From Dugong dugon (taxonomy: Eukaryota; Chordata; Mammalia; Sirenia; Dugongidae), in NCBI GenBank assembly GCA_030035585.1, contig CM057482.1:57230828-57294827 (forward strand): a stretch of 64,000 nucleotides of DNA, in the 5' to 3' direction. The notes under the pieces were generated by a model, which worked only from the letters and a program-made list of their open reading frames with translations, did not search any database and was not told where the DNA came from. This document shows, piece after piece, positions 47,650 through 60,706 of the stretch (position 1 is its first letter; each line of letters begins with the position of its first letter). A program made the position numbers and the translations under genes.

Positions 47650-50600
47650 CCACCCTGGTAACCACCAAAGAATGTTTTCTTCTGTGTTCAAACCTTTCCG
47701 TGAGTTCTTATAATACTGGTCTTATACATTATTTCTTCTTCTGTGACTGACTAAATTCACTCAGCATAATAAGTTCCAGCTTCCTCCATGTTACGTTTCA
47801 CGGCTTCATCGTTGTTATTTATATTTATATTCTTTATATATATAGCATTCCATTGTCTGGATATACCATAATTTGTTTATCCATTCGTCCACTGATGGGC
47901 ACCTAGGTTGTTTCCATCTTTTTGCCATTGTGAACAGTGCTGTAAATGAACATGGGTGTGCATGTATCTATTCGTGTGACCACTCTTATTTCTCTAGGAT
48001 ATATTCCAAGGAGCGGGATAGCTGGATAGTATGGTACTTCTATTTCCAGCTTTTTAAGGAAGTGCGAAATCGATTTCCAATGTGGTTGTACCGTTTTACT
48101 TTCCCACCAACAGTGTATAAGTGTTCCAGTCTCTCCACAACCTCTCCAGCATTTATTATTTTGTGTTTTTTGGATTAGTGCTAGCTTTGTTGGGGTCAGA
48201 TGATATCTCATTGTAGTTGTGATCTGCATGTCTCTAATGGCTGATTATAGTGAGCATTTCTTTGTGTGTCTGTTAGCCACCTGAATATCTTCTTTGGCAA
48301 AGTACCTGCTCATATCCTTTCCCCATTTTTTAATTGGGTTATTTGTCTTTTTGTTGATGAGGTTTTGCAGTATCTTGTAGATTTTAGAGATTAGACACTG
48401 ATCGCATTTGTCGTAGTTAAAAATTTTTTCCCAGACTGTAGGTTGTCTTTTGACTCTTGGTGAAGTCTTTTGATGAGCATAAGTGTTCGATTTTTACAAG
48501 CTCCCATTTATCTAGTCTCTCTTTTGGTGCTTGTGCACTGTTACTATGGTTCCTATTGTGTTTATTCCATGTATTAGGGCTCCTAGCATTGTCCCTATTT
48601 TTTCTTCCATGATCTTTATCGTTTTTTATTTTATATTTAAGTCTTTGATACATTTTGAGTTAGTTTTTATGCATGGTGTGAGGTATAAGTCTTGTTTCAA
48701 ATTTTTGCAGATGGATATCCAGTTATGCCAGCACCATTTGTTAAAGAGACTGTCTTTTCCCCAGTTAATGGACTTTGGGCCTTTGTGAAGTATCAGTTAC
48801 TCATAGGTGGATGAATTTACGTCTAGATTCTCAATTCTGTTCCATTGGTCTATGTATCTGTTGTGGTATCAATACCAGGCTGTTTTGACTACCGTGGCGG
48901 TATGATAGTTTCTAAAATCAGGTAGTGTGAAGCATCCCACTTTGTTCTTCTTCTTGACTAATGCTTTATCTATTTGGGGCCTCTTCCCTTTCCATTTGAA
49001 ATTGGTGATTTGTTTATCCATCTCGTTAAAAAATGCTGGTAGAATTTGGATCGGGATTGCTTTGTATCTGTAGATTGCTTTGGGTAGAATTGACATTTTC
49101 ACAATGCTGAGTCCACCCATCCATGAGCAAGGTATGTTTTTCCACTTACGCATGTCTTTTTTGGTTTCTTGCAGTAGAGTCTTGTAGTTTTCATTGTATA
49201 GGTCTTTTACGTCTCTGGTTAGATTTATTCCTAAGTATTTTATCTTCTTGGGGGCTATTGTAAATGGTATTGATTTGGTAATTTCCTCTTCGAGGTTCTC
49301 TTTGTTGGTGTAAAGGAATCCAATTGATTTCTGTACATTTAACTAGTATCCTGAAACTTTTCTGGAATCTTCTATTAGTTCCAATAGTTTTCTTGTAGAT
49401 TCTTTGGGGTTTTCTGTGTATAAGATCATATCATCTGCAAATAGAGAAACTTTGACTTCTTCCCTACCAATTTGGATGCCCTTCATTTCTTTTTCTAGCC
49501 TAATTGCTCTGGCTAGGGCCTCCAGCACAATGCTGAATAAGAGTGGTGATAAAGGGCATCCTTGTCCAGTTTCCATTCTCAAGGGGAATGCTTTCAAAGT
49601 CTCTCCATTTAGGATGATGTTAGCTGTTGGCTTTGTATAAATGCCCTTAATTATGTTGAGGAATTTCCCTTCTATTCCTATTTGGTTGAGAGTGTTTGTC
49701 ATGAATGGGTGTTGGACTTTGTCAAATGCCTTTTCTGAGTCGAATGATAAGATCATGTGGTTCTTGTCTTTTGTTGAATTTATGTGATGGATTACATTGA
49801 TTGTTTTTCTAATGTTGAACCATCCCTGCATACCTGGTATAAATCTCACTTGATTGTGGTGAATTATTTTTTTGATATGTTCCTGAATTCTATTGGCTAG
49901 AATGTTTTGAAAAGTGGATTTTGGGGTCAATGTTCATTAGGGATATTGGTCTGTAATTTTTTTTTTTTGTGGTGTCTTTACCTGGTTTTGATATCAGGAT
50001 TATGCTGACTTCATAGAATGAGTTTGGGAGTATTCCATCCTTTTCTATGCTCTGAAATACCTTTAGTAGTAGTGGTGTTAACTCTTCTCTGAAAGTTTTG
50101 TAAAATTCTCCAGTGAAGCCACCAGGGCCAGGGCTTTTTTTTGGGGGGGGGGTGTAGTTTTTTAATTACCTTTGCAATCTCTTCTTTTGTTATGGGTTTA
50201 TTTAGTTGTTCTAACTCTGTTTGTGTTTGTTTAGGTAGGTAGTGAGTTTCTAGAAATTTGTCCATTTTCTCTAGGTTTTCAAATTCGTTAGAGTTCAGTT
50301 TTTCATAGTATTCTGTTTTGATTCTTTTGATTTCAGTTGGGTGTGTTGTGATATCACCCATCTCATTTCATATACAGGTTATCTGCTTCCTCTCCTGTAT
50401 TTCTTTTCTCAGTTTGGCCAATGGTTTATCAATTTTGTTGATCCTTTCAAAGAACCACCTTTTGGACTTGTTAACTCTTTTGATTTTTTTCTATTCTCTA
50501 TTTCATTTAATTCTCCTCTAATTCTTATTATCTCCTTCCTTCTGGCCCCTGAGGGCTTCTTTTGCTGCTCTCTTTATACTTCTTCCAGTTGTAGGGTTAA

Positions 50601-51490
50601 TGTTTTGATTATGGCCCTTTCTTCTTTTTGAATGTGTGCATTTATTGCCATAAGCTGACCTCTGAGCACTGCTTTTGCTGTGTCCCAAAGGTCCCGGTAA
50701 GATGTGTTTTCATTCTCTTTTGATTCTACGAATTTCTTATTCTATCCTTAATTTCTTCTATAACCCAGTAGTTTTTGAGCAAGATGTTGTTCAGTTTCCA
50801 TGTGTTTGATTAGTTTTCCTTGCTTTTTCTGTTGTTGATTCTACTTTTATGGCTTTATGATCAGAAAAGATACTTTGTAATATTTAGATGTTTTGAAGTT
50901 TGTTAGTATACTTTGTTAGTATACTTCACTGCTGTTGGTTGGAGTGTTCAGTATATATCCATGAGATCAAGTTGGTTGATTGTAGCATTTAGCTGTTGCC
51001 TGTCTTTGTTGAGCTTCTTTCAGGATGTTCTGTCCTTCACTGAAAGTGGTGTGTTGAAGTCTCCTACTACTATTGTGGAGCTGTCTAGCTCTCTTTTCAG
51101 TGCTGTTAGAGAGTTTGTTTTATGTATTTTGGAGCCTTGTCATTGGGTGTGTAAATATTTATTATACTTATGTCCTCCTGGTGTATTGACCCTTTAATCA
51201 TTATATAGTGTTCTTCCTTACCCTTTGTGGTGGTTTTTACTTTAAAGTCTATTTTGTCAGAGATTAATATTGCCACTCCTGCTCTTTTTTGAGTGTTTTT
51301 TGCTTGATATATTTTTTCCATCCTTTGAGTTTTAGTTTCTGTCTTTAAGTCTAAGATATGTCTCCTGTAGGCAGCATATGGATGGATCATGCTTTTTTAT
51401 CCGATCTGCCAGTCTCTGTTTCTTTATTGGTGCATTTAGTCTGTTTATGTTCAGCATAATTATTGACAGATATGAGTTTAGTGCTGTCAT
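47650..51490 (-). pseudogene. L1 no. 2 ORF2, broken
   Basis: It starts with MTALNSYLSIIMLNINRLNA at about 51490 (endonuclease N-terminus). It continues through the QETYLRLKD segment, a 195-codon RT stretch (49343-49930) with GCPLSPLLF and an intact FADD motif, and the C-terminal cysteine segment [16 protein letters not shown] at 47903-48229. The normal product is the endonuclease/reverse transcriptase of about 1270 residues. Stops and frameshifts separate at least six open pieces. Confidence 0.9.
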
Positions 51491-51979
51491 TTTGATGTCT
51501 GTTTTTTGGGTGTTGTTGACAGTTTCTTTGTTCCCCTTCATTTTCTGTGCTGAGTCGCTTTTCTTTATGCATTTTATTTTCATCTTTTTCATTGTTGTTG
51601 ATTTTGTGTTTGCTGAGTCTTTACATTTTTATAGTTTTTTTTTTTTTTTGATTTGTAGGATTGTTAGTTTCCTTTGTGGTTACCTTAATATTTACCCCTG
51701 TTTTTCTAAGTTTATACCAGTCATTTATTCTTTATATCGCCTTGACTTCCTCTCCATATGAAAAATTTATGTCTACATTTTTTAAGTTCCTTTTTTTTTG
51801 TTTTAATATTGTCCTTTTTTACATATTGATATCTCTGTTTCTCTATTTTCAGTGTTTTAGCTTTGATGTATTTTTGACTTCCCTATCTGAGTCAATATCT
51901 GGTTGCTCTGTCCTGTATTCTAGTCTTGTGTTGTTAACTGATGTTATAGATTTTTTAACCGGAGGACTCCCTTTAGTAT

Positions 51980-52950
51980 TTCTTGTAATTTTGGTTTGGT
52001 TTTTGCAAATTCCCTAAACTTCTATTTATCTGGAAATGCCCTAATTTCACCTTCGTGTTTGAGAGACAGTTTTGCTGGATATATGATTCTCGGCTGGCAG
52101 TTGCTTTCCTTCAAGGTTTTATATACTTTATATATGTCACCTCATTGCTTTCTTGCCTGCACGGTTTCTGCTCAGTAGGTCGAGCTTATTCTTATTGACT
52201 CTCCTTTGTAGATGACTTTTCTTTTACCCTAGTCGCTCTTAAAATTCTCTTTTTATCTTTGGTTTTGGCAAGTTTGATTACAGTATGTCTTGGTGACTTT
52301 CTTTTGGGATCTACCATATGTGGGGTTCGATGAACATCTTGGATAGATATCTTCTCATCTTTCATGATATCAGGGTAGTTTTCTGTCGACAAATCCTCAA
52401 CAGTTCTGTCTGTGTTTTCCGTTATCCGCCCCCCCCCCCCCCATTCTGGTACTCCATTCACTCATAGGTTATTTCTCTTGATAGAGTCCCACATAACTCT
52501 TAGAGTTTCTTCTTTTTTTAAAATTCTTTTATTTGATTTTTCCTTTTGGTATCAAGTGCTTTAGCTTCAATGTCACTAATGCAGACTTCTACTGCCTCAA
52601 TTCTGCTCCTGTGACTTTCTATTGAGTTGTTTAATTCTGAAATTTTATTGTTAATCTTCTAGATTTCTGATTGCTGTCTCTGTATGGATTATTGCAGCCT
52701 ATTTAATTTGTCATCATGCTCTTGAATAACTTTTTTAAGTTCCGCTACTACTTTGTCTGTATGTTCTTTGGAAGTTTCTACAGTTTGTTGATTTTTGTTT
52801 CTAATTTCTTGGAGAGTTCTGTATATTAATCTTGTATTCTGCCTCTGGTAATTCCAAGAAATTCTCTTCCTCCAGAGAATTTACTGATTCTTTATTTTGA
52901 GAGCTTGCTGAAGCCATCATGGACTGCCTGTTTATGTGATTTGGTATTGA
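51980..52950 (-). pseudogene. L1 no. 2 ORF1, broken
   Basis: The clearest piece is 52192-52461, with NYPDIMKDEKISIQDVHRTP and PRHTVIKLAKTKDKKRILRA, the RNA-recognition part of ORF1p. The coiled-coil part lies upstream toward 52900. A 14-base C-run (52429-52442) lies inside the ORF. Confidence 0.85.
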
Positions 52951-54350
52951 CTGTTGTCTCCAATCCTTCAATAAGTTATTATAATTTTATTTTATATTTG
53001 TTTACTGTGTCTAGCTTCTTGTTTTGATATGCCTAAGTAGGCTGCTCATGCGTGCTAGTTGTATTATTGGCATCTTTGAAGCACTAACATCCTGTCACCA
53101 GGTAGTTAGCTCTGTAACATAGTATGTGCACTCGGGAGTGTGTTAAATTTTCCTGTATGGATTTAGCTCGTGTGTCCAGGAAGTTGGTCACCAAGTGTGT
53201 TGTGCAGGCTCTCACCTAGAGTCTTAGAGAGGCATGGGTGATTGGTGTAGGCACAGGTATCTTGCTGTAGTAGTGGTTCACGCACTGAGCAAGGCAGGGG
53301 GCTGATGGCTGCCCCTGTGTGTCTAAAAGGAAAGTATAACCCTGTTCCCTAGAGTGAGTAGGTAGGTGAGTTTTGCAGCTGGACTATGGGCACCCTACTC
53401 TGTTGGCTGTAAAGACTTGGGGGAACCACTTATTCTTGGACGCCTGTAGCAGGTGGCTAGGTTGCATAGGTGGAGCCACCAGTCCTCAAGCCCCTGATGT
53501 GGACCGGTATAGCACCTGCTTAAAGGGCAGAGCAGTGTTAAGCATCACAAATCTGCCACTTCACAGCTGAAACAGTTGAAGTTAGTCTTCAGGTGTTTAC
53601 CCTGTTGTACTGTGGTAGTTAGGGCTTACACTGTTGAGTTGGGTCCACACAAGTCTATACAGGGGTGGAAGGCATTTAAAGTCTGTGGACCCCATATGCC
53701 TCTGTCTAGGCAAAGGAGATGTGCCAACACTGAGTTCATGGCTTAGGGGAGCCAGTAGCTTATTTGTTCCCTCTCCAGGGCCAGGAGAATGTTTCAGGGT
53801 GCCTTTTGGGTTCTACTTCCAGCCCAGGGGACTGGGACTCAGAGACTTTGGAAGGCCAGACTGGTGCAGAGCGGGGAGGAAGGAGGTAAAAGACAGACAG
53901 GTTTTTCCCAAATGTGCTTTTTAAAAAAAAAAAAAAATCCCTGTGAAAGGCCACATGCATGTACTTATCTTTAGCCACTTGGGAGCTGCTTTACACTTGT
54001 TCAGAGTGTCCAATCAGAATCTCTGCTGCTGGATCTCTCTCGATGTGGAAACTGCCTCCCGAGTGCATGCACAGAGCCGTTTGCCTGCCTAGCTGTGCAC
54101 CCGGAACCCTTCTGGGCTGAAGAGCTGCGGTTCCTGCCACCGCTGGTCAGGTACTCCTCACTTCTTCTGAACCGTCTCCCTCTCCTCCTGCCACTCAGTC
54201 CGATTCCTCAATTTTGCCTTGTTCAGGGCTCCTAGATGTTCATATACAATCACATCACTTGTTTTTCCAGGTCTTTGATGTAAGAGGGATATAGGAAGCC
54301 GTCTGACTACACCGCCATCTTGGCCCTGCCTCCCTGTTGTTCTATATTTA

Positions 54351-55850
54351 AATTAATCCATATGAAATTTCTTCTTTGGGGGAGGTGCCATTTATTTTGG
54401 CGAATTGGATGTTTGGCTTCTTCCTAATTATTTGTGAATATTTTCCCCAAAGACTTTTTTTTTTTTTTTAAATTAAATACCACTGTTGTCAAATAAACAT
54501 TCTTGATATATACTAGCTTTTACTTCTGGACCTTCTCTGTGATTCTATTGATCTTTTAAATTATTTTACACTAGTTCCATAATATTTTAATTATTTTAAC
54601 TTTTTAATACCTTTTAATAGCTGGCAATGTAAGCCCAATATTATTATTTTTAATGGTTCAATGTTTTCTTAGATAGCTTTACCTGCTTATTTTTCTCATT
54701 GAACTTTCAATTATTTTATCAAGTTCTCCAAGTAAATGCTTTGTGATTTTGGTTGTAATTGCAGTATACTTGCAAATTAATTTGGAAGAAATTGTAATTT
54801 TTACAATATTTAAGTTAATAACTGGGCACTATTGCCTAGCCAAGTTGACACATAAAACTAATGATCACACATGTTATATATTCTCATCGTCTTACTTTCA
54901 ACATACCTATATCATTATACATGAGATGAGCTTCTTGTAAACAGCATATAGTTAAGTCATACCTCTACTAATCCCTTTTTAATTGTTGTATTTAGAACAT
55001 TTATTGTTAGAATTTAATTCTACTATTTGTTTCCTCTTTTTGCTGTTTTTCATTTCTCAGTTTTTTCTCTTCCAATCTTCCTGTGGGTAACTTGAACATT
55101 TTTCAGATTTTCACTTTGATTCATCTATAGTATTTTTGGTGTATCTTCTTGTGTAGCTTTTTTAGTGGTTGTTCTAGGTATTACATTATATATACATAAC
55201 TTACCAAAAAATACTCATGTTGATATTTTACCAATTCAAGTGAAGTATAGAATCCTTACTTCCCTTTATGTCCCTCTCATCTCCCTAATTTATAATGTAA
55301 TTATCTTAAACATTTCTTCTACATAAATTGAGAGCAGTATTATAATTTCTGCTTCACCTATCAAATATAATTTAGAAAACTCAGGAGAAGGAAAGTCTTT
55401 AACTATAGTTTTGTTCTTTCCATTGATTTGTGTTCCCTTCTAATGTTACAAGTTTCCTACTTTTATCATTTCCTTTATGTTTAGGGAAATTCCTTCAGCC
55501 ATTCTTTTAGAGTAGATCGGCTGGTGACAAATTCTCTTAGATTTTCTTCATCTAAGACTGTCTTAATTTCCCCTTCTTTCCTTAAGGATACTTTTACTGG
55601 AAATTGAATTCATAGTTGCCTGTTATTTCAGCACTTGTATTGTGCCATTTCCTTTGAGTTCATAGATTCTAATGAGATATTCAGGGTTATTAGAGTCATT
55701 CTTTCCCCTACACATAATGTGTTGATTTACTCTAGCTGCTTACAATTTCTTTTTCTTTGTCTTTAGTTTTCAGAAGTTTAATTATCGTGTCTTTGCATGG
55801 AAATATGTGTTTAATAAGCAATAAATTGCTAACAGAAAAGTCATTTCTTC
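54351..55850 (-). mobile_element. Old antisense L1/HAL1 fragment, continued
   Basis: Continuation of the element at 45830-46656. It has complements of ORF2 C-terminal sequence (54520-54590), of the endonuclease end with 'gcttcttgtaaacagcatat' (54930), and of an ORF1/HAL1-type segment (55500-55800, 'tttccttaaggatacttt'). Confidence 0.65.
54831..54868 (-). mobile_element. ERVL/MLT2-like LTR fragment
   Basis: About 40 bases matching the LTR 5' edge as seen at 37665-37698 ('agccaagttgacaca' then 'atcaca'). It is too short for certainty. Confidence 0.4.
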
Positions 55851-56194
55851 CCAAGCTTAGACAAACAGTCTCCTCACCAAGCCATAATAATTGGAAAGGG
55901 TATCTCTTTGTGCAATGGAAAATGCTGTATGATCAGAGATCCACCACCCCAGCCAGCTTTCCACTTGGTAGATTACATTTGGAAAATGCACTGTTTCTCT
56001 ACAAACTTTGACTTTGGGAACTATTCTCCTGAAACAAAATCATATCATGATGTTATAAAATGAAAAAAAAAAAACAAAACCGTCTCTTTCTCTCTGCATC
56101 CCTAAGTCAGAAATTCAGATGAAAAGGTGAAAGTACATTAAGATATTTTCCTTACTATCTGTAATTTCCAGAATAAGTCATTAAAAAACCACAT
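55851..56194. other. Unique intergenic DNA
   Basis: No repeat or gene was recognised. An A-run of 12 lies at 56063-56074. Confidence 0.45.
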
Positions 56195-56395
56195 CTCAGT
56201 AGTTAGGTAGACCATGTTTAGATCCCAACTGTGGGCCTTTCTAGATGAGTGATCCTGGAAAACATCTCAGAGTCTCAGAATTTTTATCCTTAAAATAGGG
56301 AGGATGATGGTACCTGACTCGGAAGATTAAGTGAGATGATAAATGTACATGGAGAAGCACAGCTCCTGGCACATAAGAAAGACCCAAATGTATGA
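56195..56395 (+). repeat. MIR SINE
   Basis: A well-ordered MIR: 'ccatgtttagatcccaactg', 'gatgagtgatcctgg', 'tcagagtctcagaatttt', 'aaaatagggaggatgatgg', 'agtgagatgataaatgtaca' and 'gctcctggcacata'. Confidence 0.85.
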
Positions 56396-56790
56396 ACATG
56401 GCTAAATTATTATTTTACATTAAATAAATTTACTTCAAAGAGTCAGTTTTTACATTTTCAGTGTTTTACTAAGATTATTTAGATTTAACTTCATCTTTTA
56501 CTGGCTTCAAAGCTCATTGCCAGAACATTAACACCATAATTTTGTCATTCTTAAACACTTAATTTTGATTAATCATTTAGTTGATTGATGAAGGATGTAT
56601 GAGTAGGAATTTTTGCACTCTTGATATCTGAGGATATATTTCTCTTGCCTTCACTTATGAATTACTGCTTTATGGATTAATCCAGCATAGTTAATTTTTA
56701 ATTTCTGGAATTTGGCCACCTTGCCTTGAGGTCTTCGGCTGTTATTCCATGGGACCACACTCACCATGTGAACACAGACCCTAAGCCACA
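56396..56790. other. Unique AT-rich intergenic DNA
   Basis: Nothing that can be supported was seen here. Confidence 0.4.
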
Positions 56791-58060
56791 ATTTCAACTA
56801 TAAATCATTCTTCACTGTTTCAAATGTTTGCAAAATTTTGTCCATTATGCTTTCTGAATGTCTCTTAATTTGTCTATTCTCTCCATTCCAATTACCATGG
56901 CCCTCGTTCAGCCTCTCATAATATGTTCTTGTAGTAATGTGATAGACACACCATCCTACATCCATCTTACATCTACCTCCCCAACTGCAACCACAGTGAT
57001 CTATCACACCTAGGTAAAACTCTCCAAGTGTTCTACTTTGCCTTCAACTGTGAGTTCACTTGCCTTGTTTTGGCTAGCACAGACTTATAATTGGATCTCT
57101 TCTTATCTTTGCAGTTTCATTTTCCAGTATAAATACCTTACATCCCTTTTGTTCCTGCCATATTGGCCATGTTTCCTGGAAGTATCCATTCTCTTTAGGC
57201 CGTTGTGCATTACCTATGGCTCCTTGGCTTAACACCTCCACTTTTCACCTGTTTGTCCTTCAAGATGTTCTCAAGAGTAACTTATTCTTCACCTCATTTC
57301 CTGACATTTATTCTCCACTGGGGTAGAGAGCGCCTCCTTGGTATTCCTTATGCATATCTCTCTTATTAGAACTTATTACAGGATTTTTTTTCTTTTTATT
57401 GTGGTAAATGTGTATGCAACAAAACATTTGCCATTTCAACATTGTTCACATGTAAAATTCAGTGACATTGTGTTCATCATGTTATTCAGTCATCACCACT
57501 TATCCACTTGCAAATTTTTCTATCACCCTAACAGGAGCTCAGCGTTTCCTACCAATGAATTTCCCCTTCTCCCTTCTTTGAGCCTGTCCATGGTAACCCT
57601 TAATGAACTTTAGTCTCTATACAAAAACAGAAAACAATAAGTTTTGACAAGTATATGGAAAAATAGGATCCATCATCACTGCTGATGGGATTGTAAAATG
57701 GTACCACTGCTGTGGAAAACGGTTTGGTGGTTTCTTAAAAAGTTAAGCATAGAATTACCATAAAATCCAGTAATTCCATTTTTAAGTATATACCCAAAAG
57801 AATTGAAAGCAGGAACAGGTACATGTACGTCAGTGTTCATGACAGCACTATTTACAATAGCCAGTAGATACAAATTACAGTATTTTTAATCCTGAGTTTG
57901 TCCGTCTCTCTTTCTCACTAGACCATGAGCATCTTGAAATCAGAAAGTATATTTTACTCAATTCTTCGTTCCCACTGCCCAGCATGATGATGCCTAGTTC
58001 ATTCATAATAGAAATCTAACAAGGAATTTCTTTAAAGCTGCTAAATGAGTCTCTAGCAAG
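56791..58060 (+). mobile_element. Possible L2, split by old L1 pieces
   Basis: Bases 56800-57365 have the C/T-rich layout of an L2 3' region ('gtccttcaagatgttctcaa' then 'gagagcgcctcc'). Bases 57890-58050 look like its end ('ctcactagaccatgagcatc', 'ttcgttcccactgcccagca'). Old L1 sequence (57370-57880) lies between. It is strongly diverged. Confidence 0.45.
57370..57880 (+). mobile_element. Old L1 fragments
   Basis: Bases 57370-57600 resemble an old L1 3'-UTR-type segment ('tttattgtggtaaatgtgta', 'cagtcatcaccac'). Bases 57620-57880 are the complement-free sense of an old ORF2 end ('ctgatgggattgtaaaatgg', 'cagcactatttacaatagcc'). Confidence 0.65.
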
Positions 58061-59887
58061 TGCTTAGAATATAAGTCAGTTTTTTAAAGTGAGGACTAAA
58101 ACACAGGTTTCATAAGTGACCTCATGAGTGCCTCAAATCTGGCTGTGGCTACCTGGTGAAAATATTGCCATGGTCAGCTGTGACTAGAGTCTGCTCTCCT
58201 TGCCATTCCTTTCCTGTAGACACCAAATGCTTATTAGAATTTTAGACATTCTATAGTTACCTTGTAAAGAAAATGGCTTAAACTTTGTTTAACCCAGTGT
58301 TTCCTATTGAAATGATAAAATCCATTTCTTGCTTGATGTGTGAAGAATGGAGGATGTGGGACCACACTTGGGGAAGTGCTGGTTCAGGAGATGTTAGTCC
58401 ACACCTTGTGAGGGAGCCACTCTCTGTGGTAGGAAAAGGAGGTATTAGAATAGAAGGGAGTGTCCTCAAGTGTCTTTCATCTCTCAAAATCAGTACATGG
58501 AAATCTCTGAGACTTTATAGAATTTTTAAAGTTTCTGATCCATTGCAAGATAAACAAAATAATTTCAGTAGAGATGCACTATTATATGTATTTTATCATA
58601 ATTTTCTATAAGTGGTAATCAATTTACCTTCCTATTCATTCTAGAATACATGATTAGCCTGAATGTCCATTTGATAAATCATCTTGTATAAGAGTATATT
58701 CCCAAATGGTATTGTGTTAAAAGCTGTTATGAATAATATTTGGGTGGAAGTGAACCCTCTAGACAAAGGTTGTCCAGGGATGTGTTTGGTATATTTAGGA
58801 ATTACCTCTTATGTGTCATTCTAAAAGAATGACATTCTATTTAAATGGAGAATTCTTACAGGGAAGAAAAAACAAAACAATATTCCAGGTAGCAGCAAGT
58901 ATACATCTGGACTGCTAGACTTAACTACTTCTGAAAATGATAGAGAAAAATAAAAATTATACACAGAATCTTTCAGTACTATCAATTAAAGCAGTATCCA
59001 TATCCAGCAGCAAAAAGCACTTGTATAGTTTATGGAGATAACCATGAAGTGGACTTTGAACATTTTTTTGAGTCACTAACCCCTCAATCAATCTGTTGAA
59101 TAATACACTATCTCTAGAATGCTCACACACAAAATTCTGCATGCAGCTTTAGGCTATTCATGGATCTCCTGCAGTCGATATAAAATAAGAACCTCACGAT
59201 AAGAGATCTTGTTCTAAGTAAAAGATTACCTTTCATCTATTACCTTCTTCCCTTTAAAAAGTGAATTGTAGTAACCTACAATCACTAGATAATATGTACA
59301 ATTTCAGAATGACTTACACAGGGTCCTATTGACAATGACAACTCCCCATGAGGAAAAACAGGTGGAATAATTTTATCTCCTCATAACTGAAGAAAAAGGC
59401 AGGAACAAGAAAGAAGAATCCATGTGAAGCATGCCACCTTAGGCCAGGTCCCCAGTAAACAGCGTCTGTGATGGACATTTGTACTCAAGGTACATTGGGG
59501 AGCGCTGATGGGAAAAGCACCCTTAAGGCAGTAAGGAAAAGCTGGATTAGGCAGGGGAGAAATGTCCTCAGCTGATCCTACAGGCTGCTCTGGAGCTTGC
59601 ATAGCCCATATTGAGGCAAAGAAGCTGGGACTTGTACTACCTCATCAACTGGAAATTGCTAGTGGACTATCTCAAGGATGAAGGCAAACTTTGAGCATGG
59701 AATCCTTTTTACTGAAGGCAATTCTCAGTAGTGATGTATGTGGGCCAAGCTATCAGCAGACAACACTTCAGGCAGCTGCAATGTGGTATCCCTGCCCTCA
59801 TGGGGACAGTGGACAGCACACCACATATCCTAGAAATATTTCTATGGAATCTAGTTTACACAAGACACACAGACAAGCACTATAGCC
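58061..59887. other. Unique intergenic DNA
   Basis: This is the longest repeat-poor stretch of the upstream half, about 1.8 kb. Open frames of 60-110 codons (for example 58285-58611) show no domain signature. No CpG cluster or exon-like conserved protein was recognised. Confidence 0.5.
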
Positions 59888-60060
59888 AAAACCAAACCAA
59901 CAAACCAAATCTTCTACCCTTGAGTGAATTCCAACTCATAGCAACCCTATAGGACACAGTAGAACTGCCCCATAGGGTTTCCAAGGAGTGGCTGGTGGAT
60001 TCAAACTGCTGACCTTTTGGTTAGCAGCAGTAGCTCTTAACCACTACTCCACCAGGGTTT
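59888..60060 (-). mobile_element. AfroSINE
   Basis: A complete reverse-oriented AfroSINE. The tail complement 'aaccaaaccaacaaacc' is at the left and the head complement 'aaccactactccaccaggg' at the right. Confidence 0.95.
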
Positions 60061-60706
60061 TTTGTATAATTCTCTAAAATAAGAAATGTACAACATTCTA
60101 CTCAAACTCAAGAAGAGAGGAAGGGCACTTCTGCTCAAATTGGCAAAGGAAGAGTGTCCTGATATAACTTTTTAGACACTGAAATTGGATACCAAGAAGT
60201 TTTATATATGTATGTATACATATATTTGTGTATACATACTTGTATGTATATATTTGTATACGTTGTTGTTAGGTGCCAGCGAGTTGGTTCCAATTCATAG
60301 CGACCCTATGTACAACAGAATGAAACACTGCCGGGTCCTGTGCCATCCTTATGATCATTGTTACGCTTCAGCCCATTGTTTACAGCCACTGTGTCAATCC
60401 TTCTCATTGAGAGTCTTCCTCTTTTCACTGACCCTCTACTTTACCAAGTATGATGTCCTTCTCCAGGGACTGGTCCCTCCTGATAACATGTCCAAAGTAT
60501 GTGAGACAAAGTCTCTCCATCCTTGTTTCTAAGGGGCATTATGGCTAAACTTCTTCCAAGACATATTTGTTTGTTGTTTTGGCAGTCCATAGTATAGACA
60601 ACATCCGTTGCCAACACCATAACTCAAAGGCATCAATGCTCCTTCAGTCTTCCTTACTCATTGTCCAGCTTTCGCATGCATATAAGGTGACTGAAAACAC
60701 CATGGC

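Larger units (their letters stand above)
46673..54334 (-). mobile_element. Younger antisense L1 (no. 2), near full length
   Basis: A 7.6-kb L1 on the minus strand. A 16-base duplication, tgttgttctatattta, flanks it at 46657-46672 and 54335-54350. From 54334 downward it has a 5' UTR to about 53000, ORF1 about 52950-52000, ORF2 about 51490-47650, and a 3' UTR to about 46720. The A-rich tail (T-rich on plus) is followed by about 30 bp of other sequence before the duplication. The frames are broken but long stretches survive, suggesting moderate age. Confidence 0.93.

Noticed and set aside
58285..58611. Open frame of 108 codons in repeat-poor DNA
   Set aside because: It has no domain signature, no splice or CpG context and no recognisable homolog. 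It is within chance expectation for this length of sequence.
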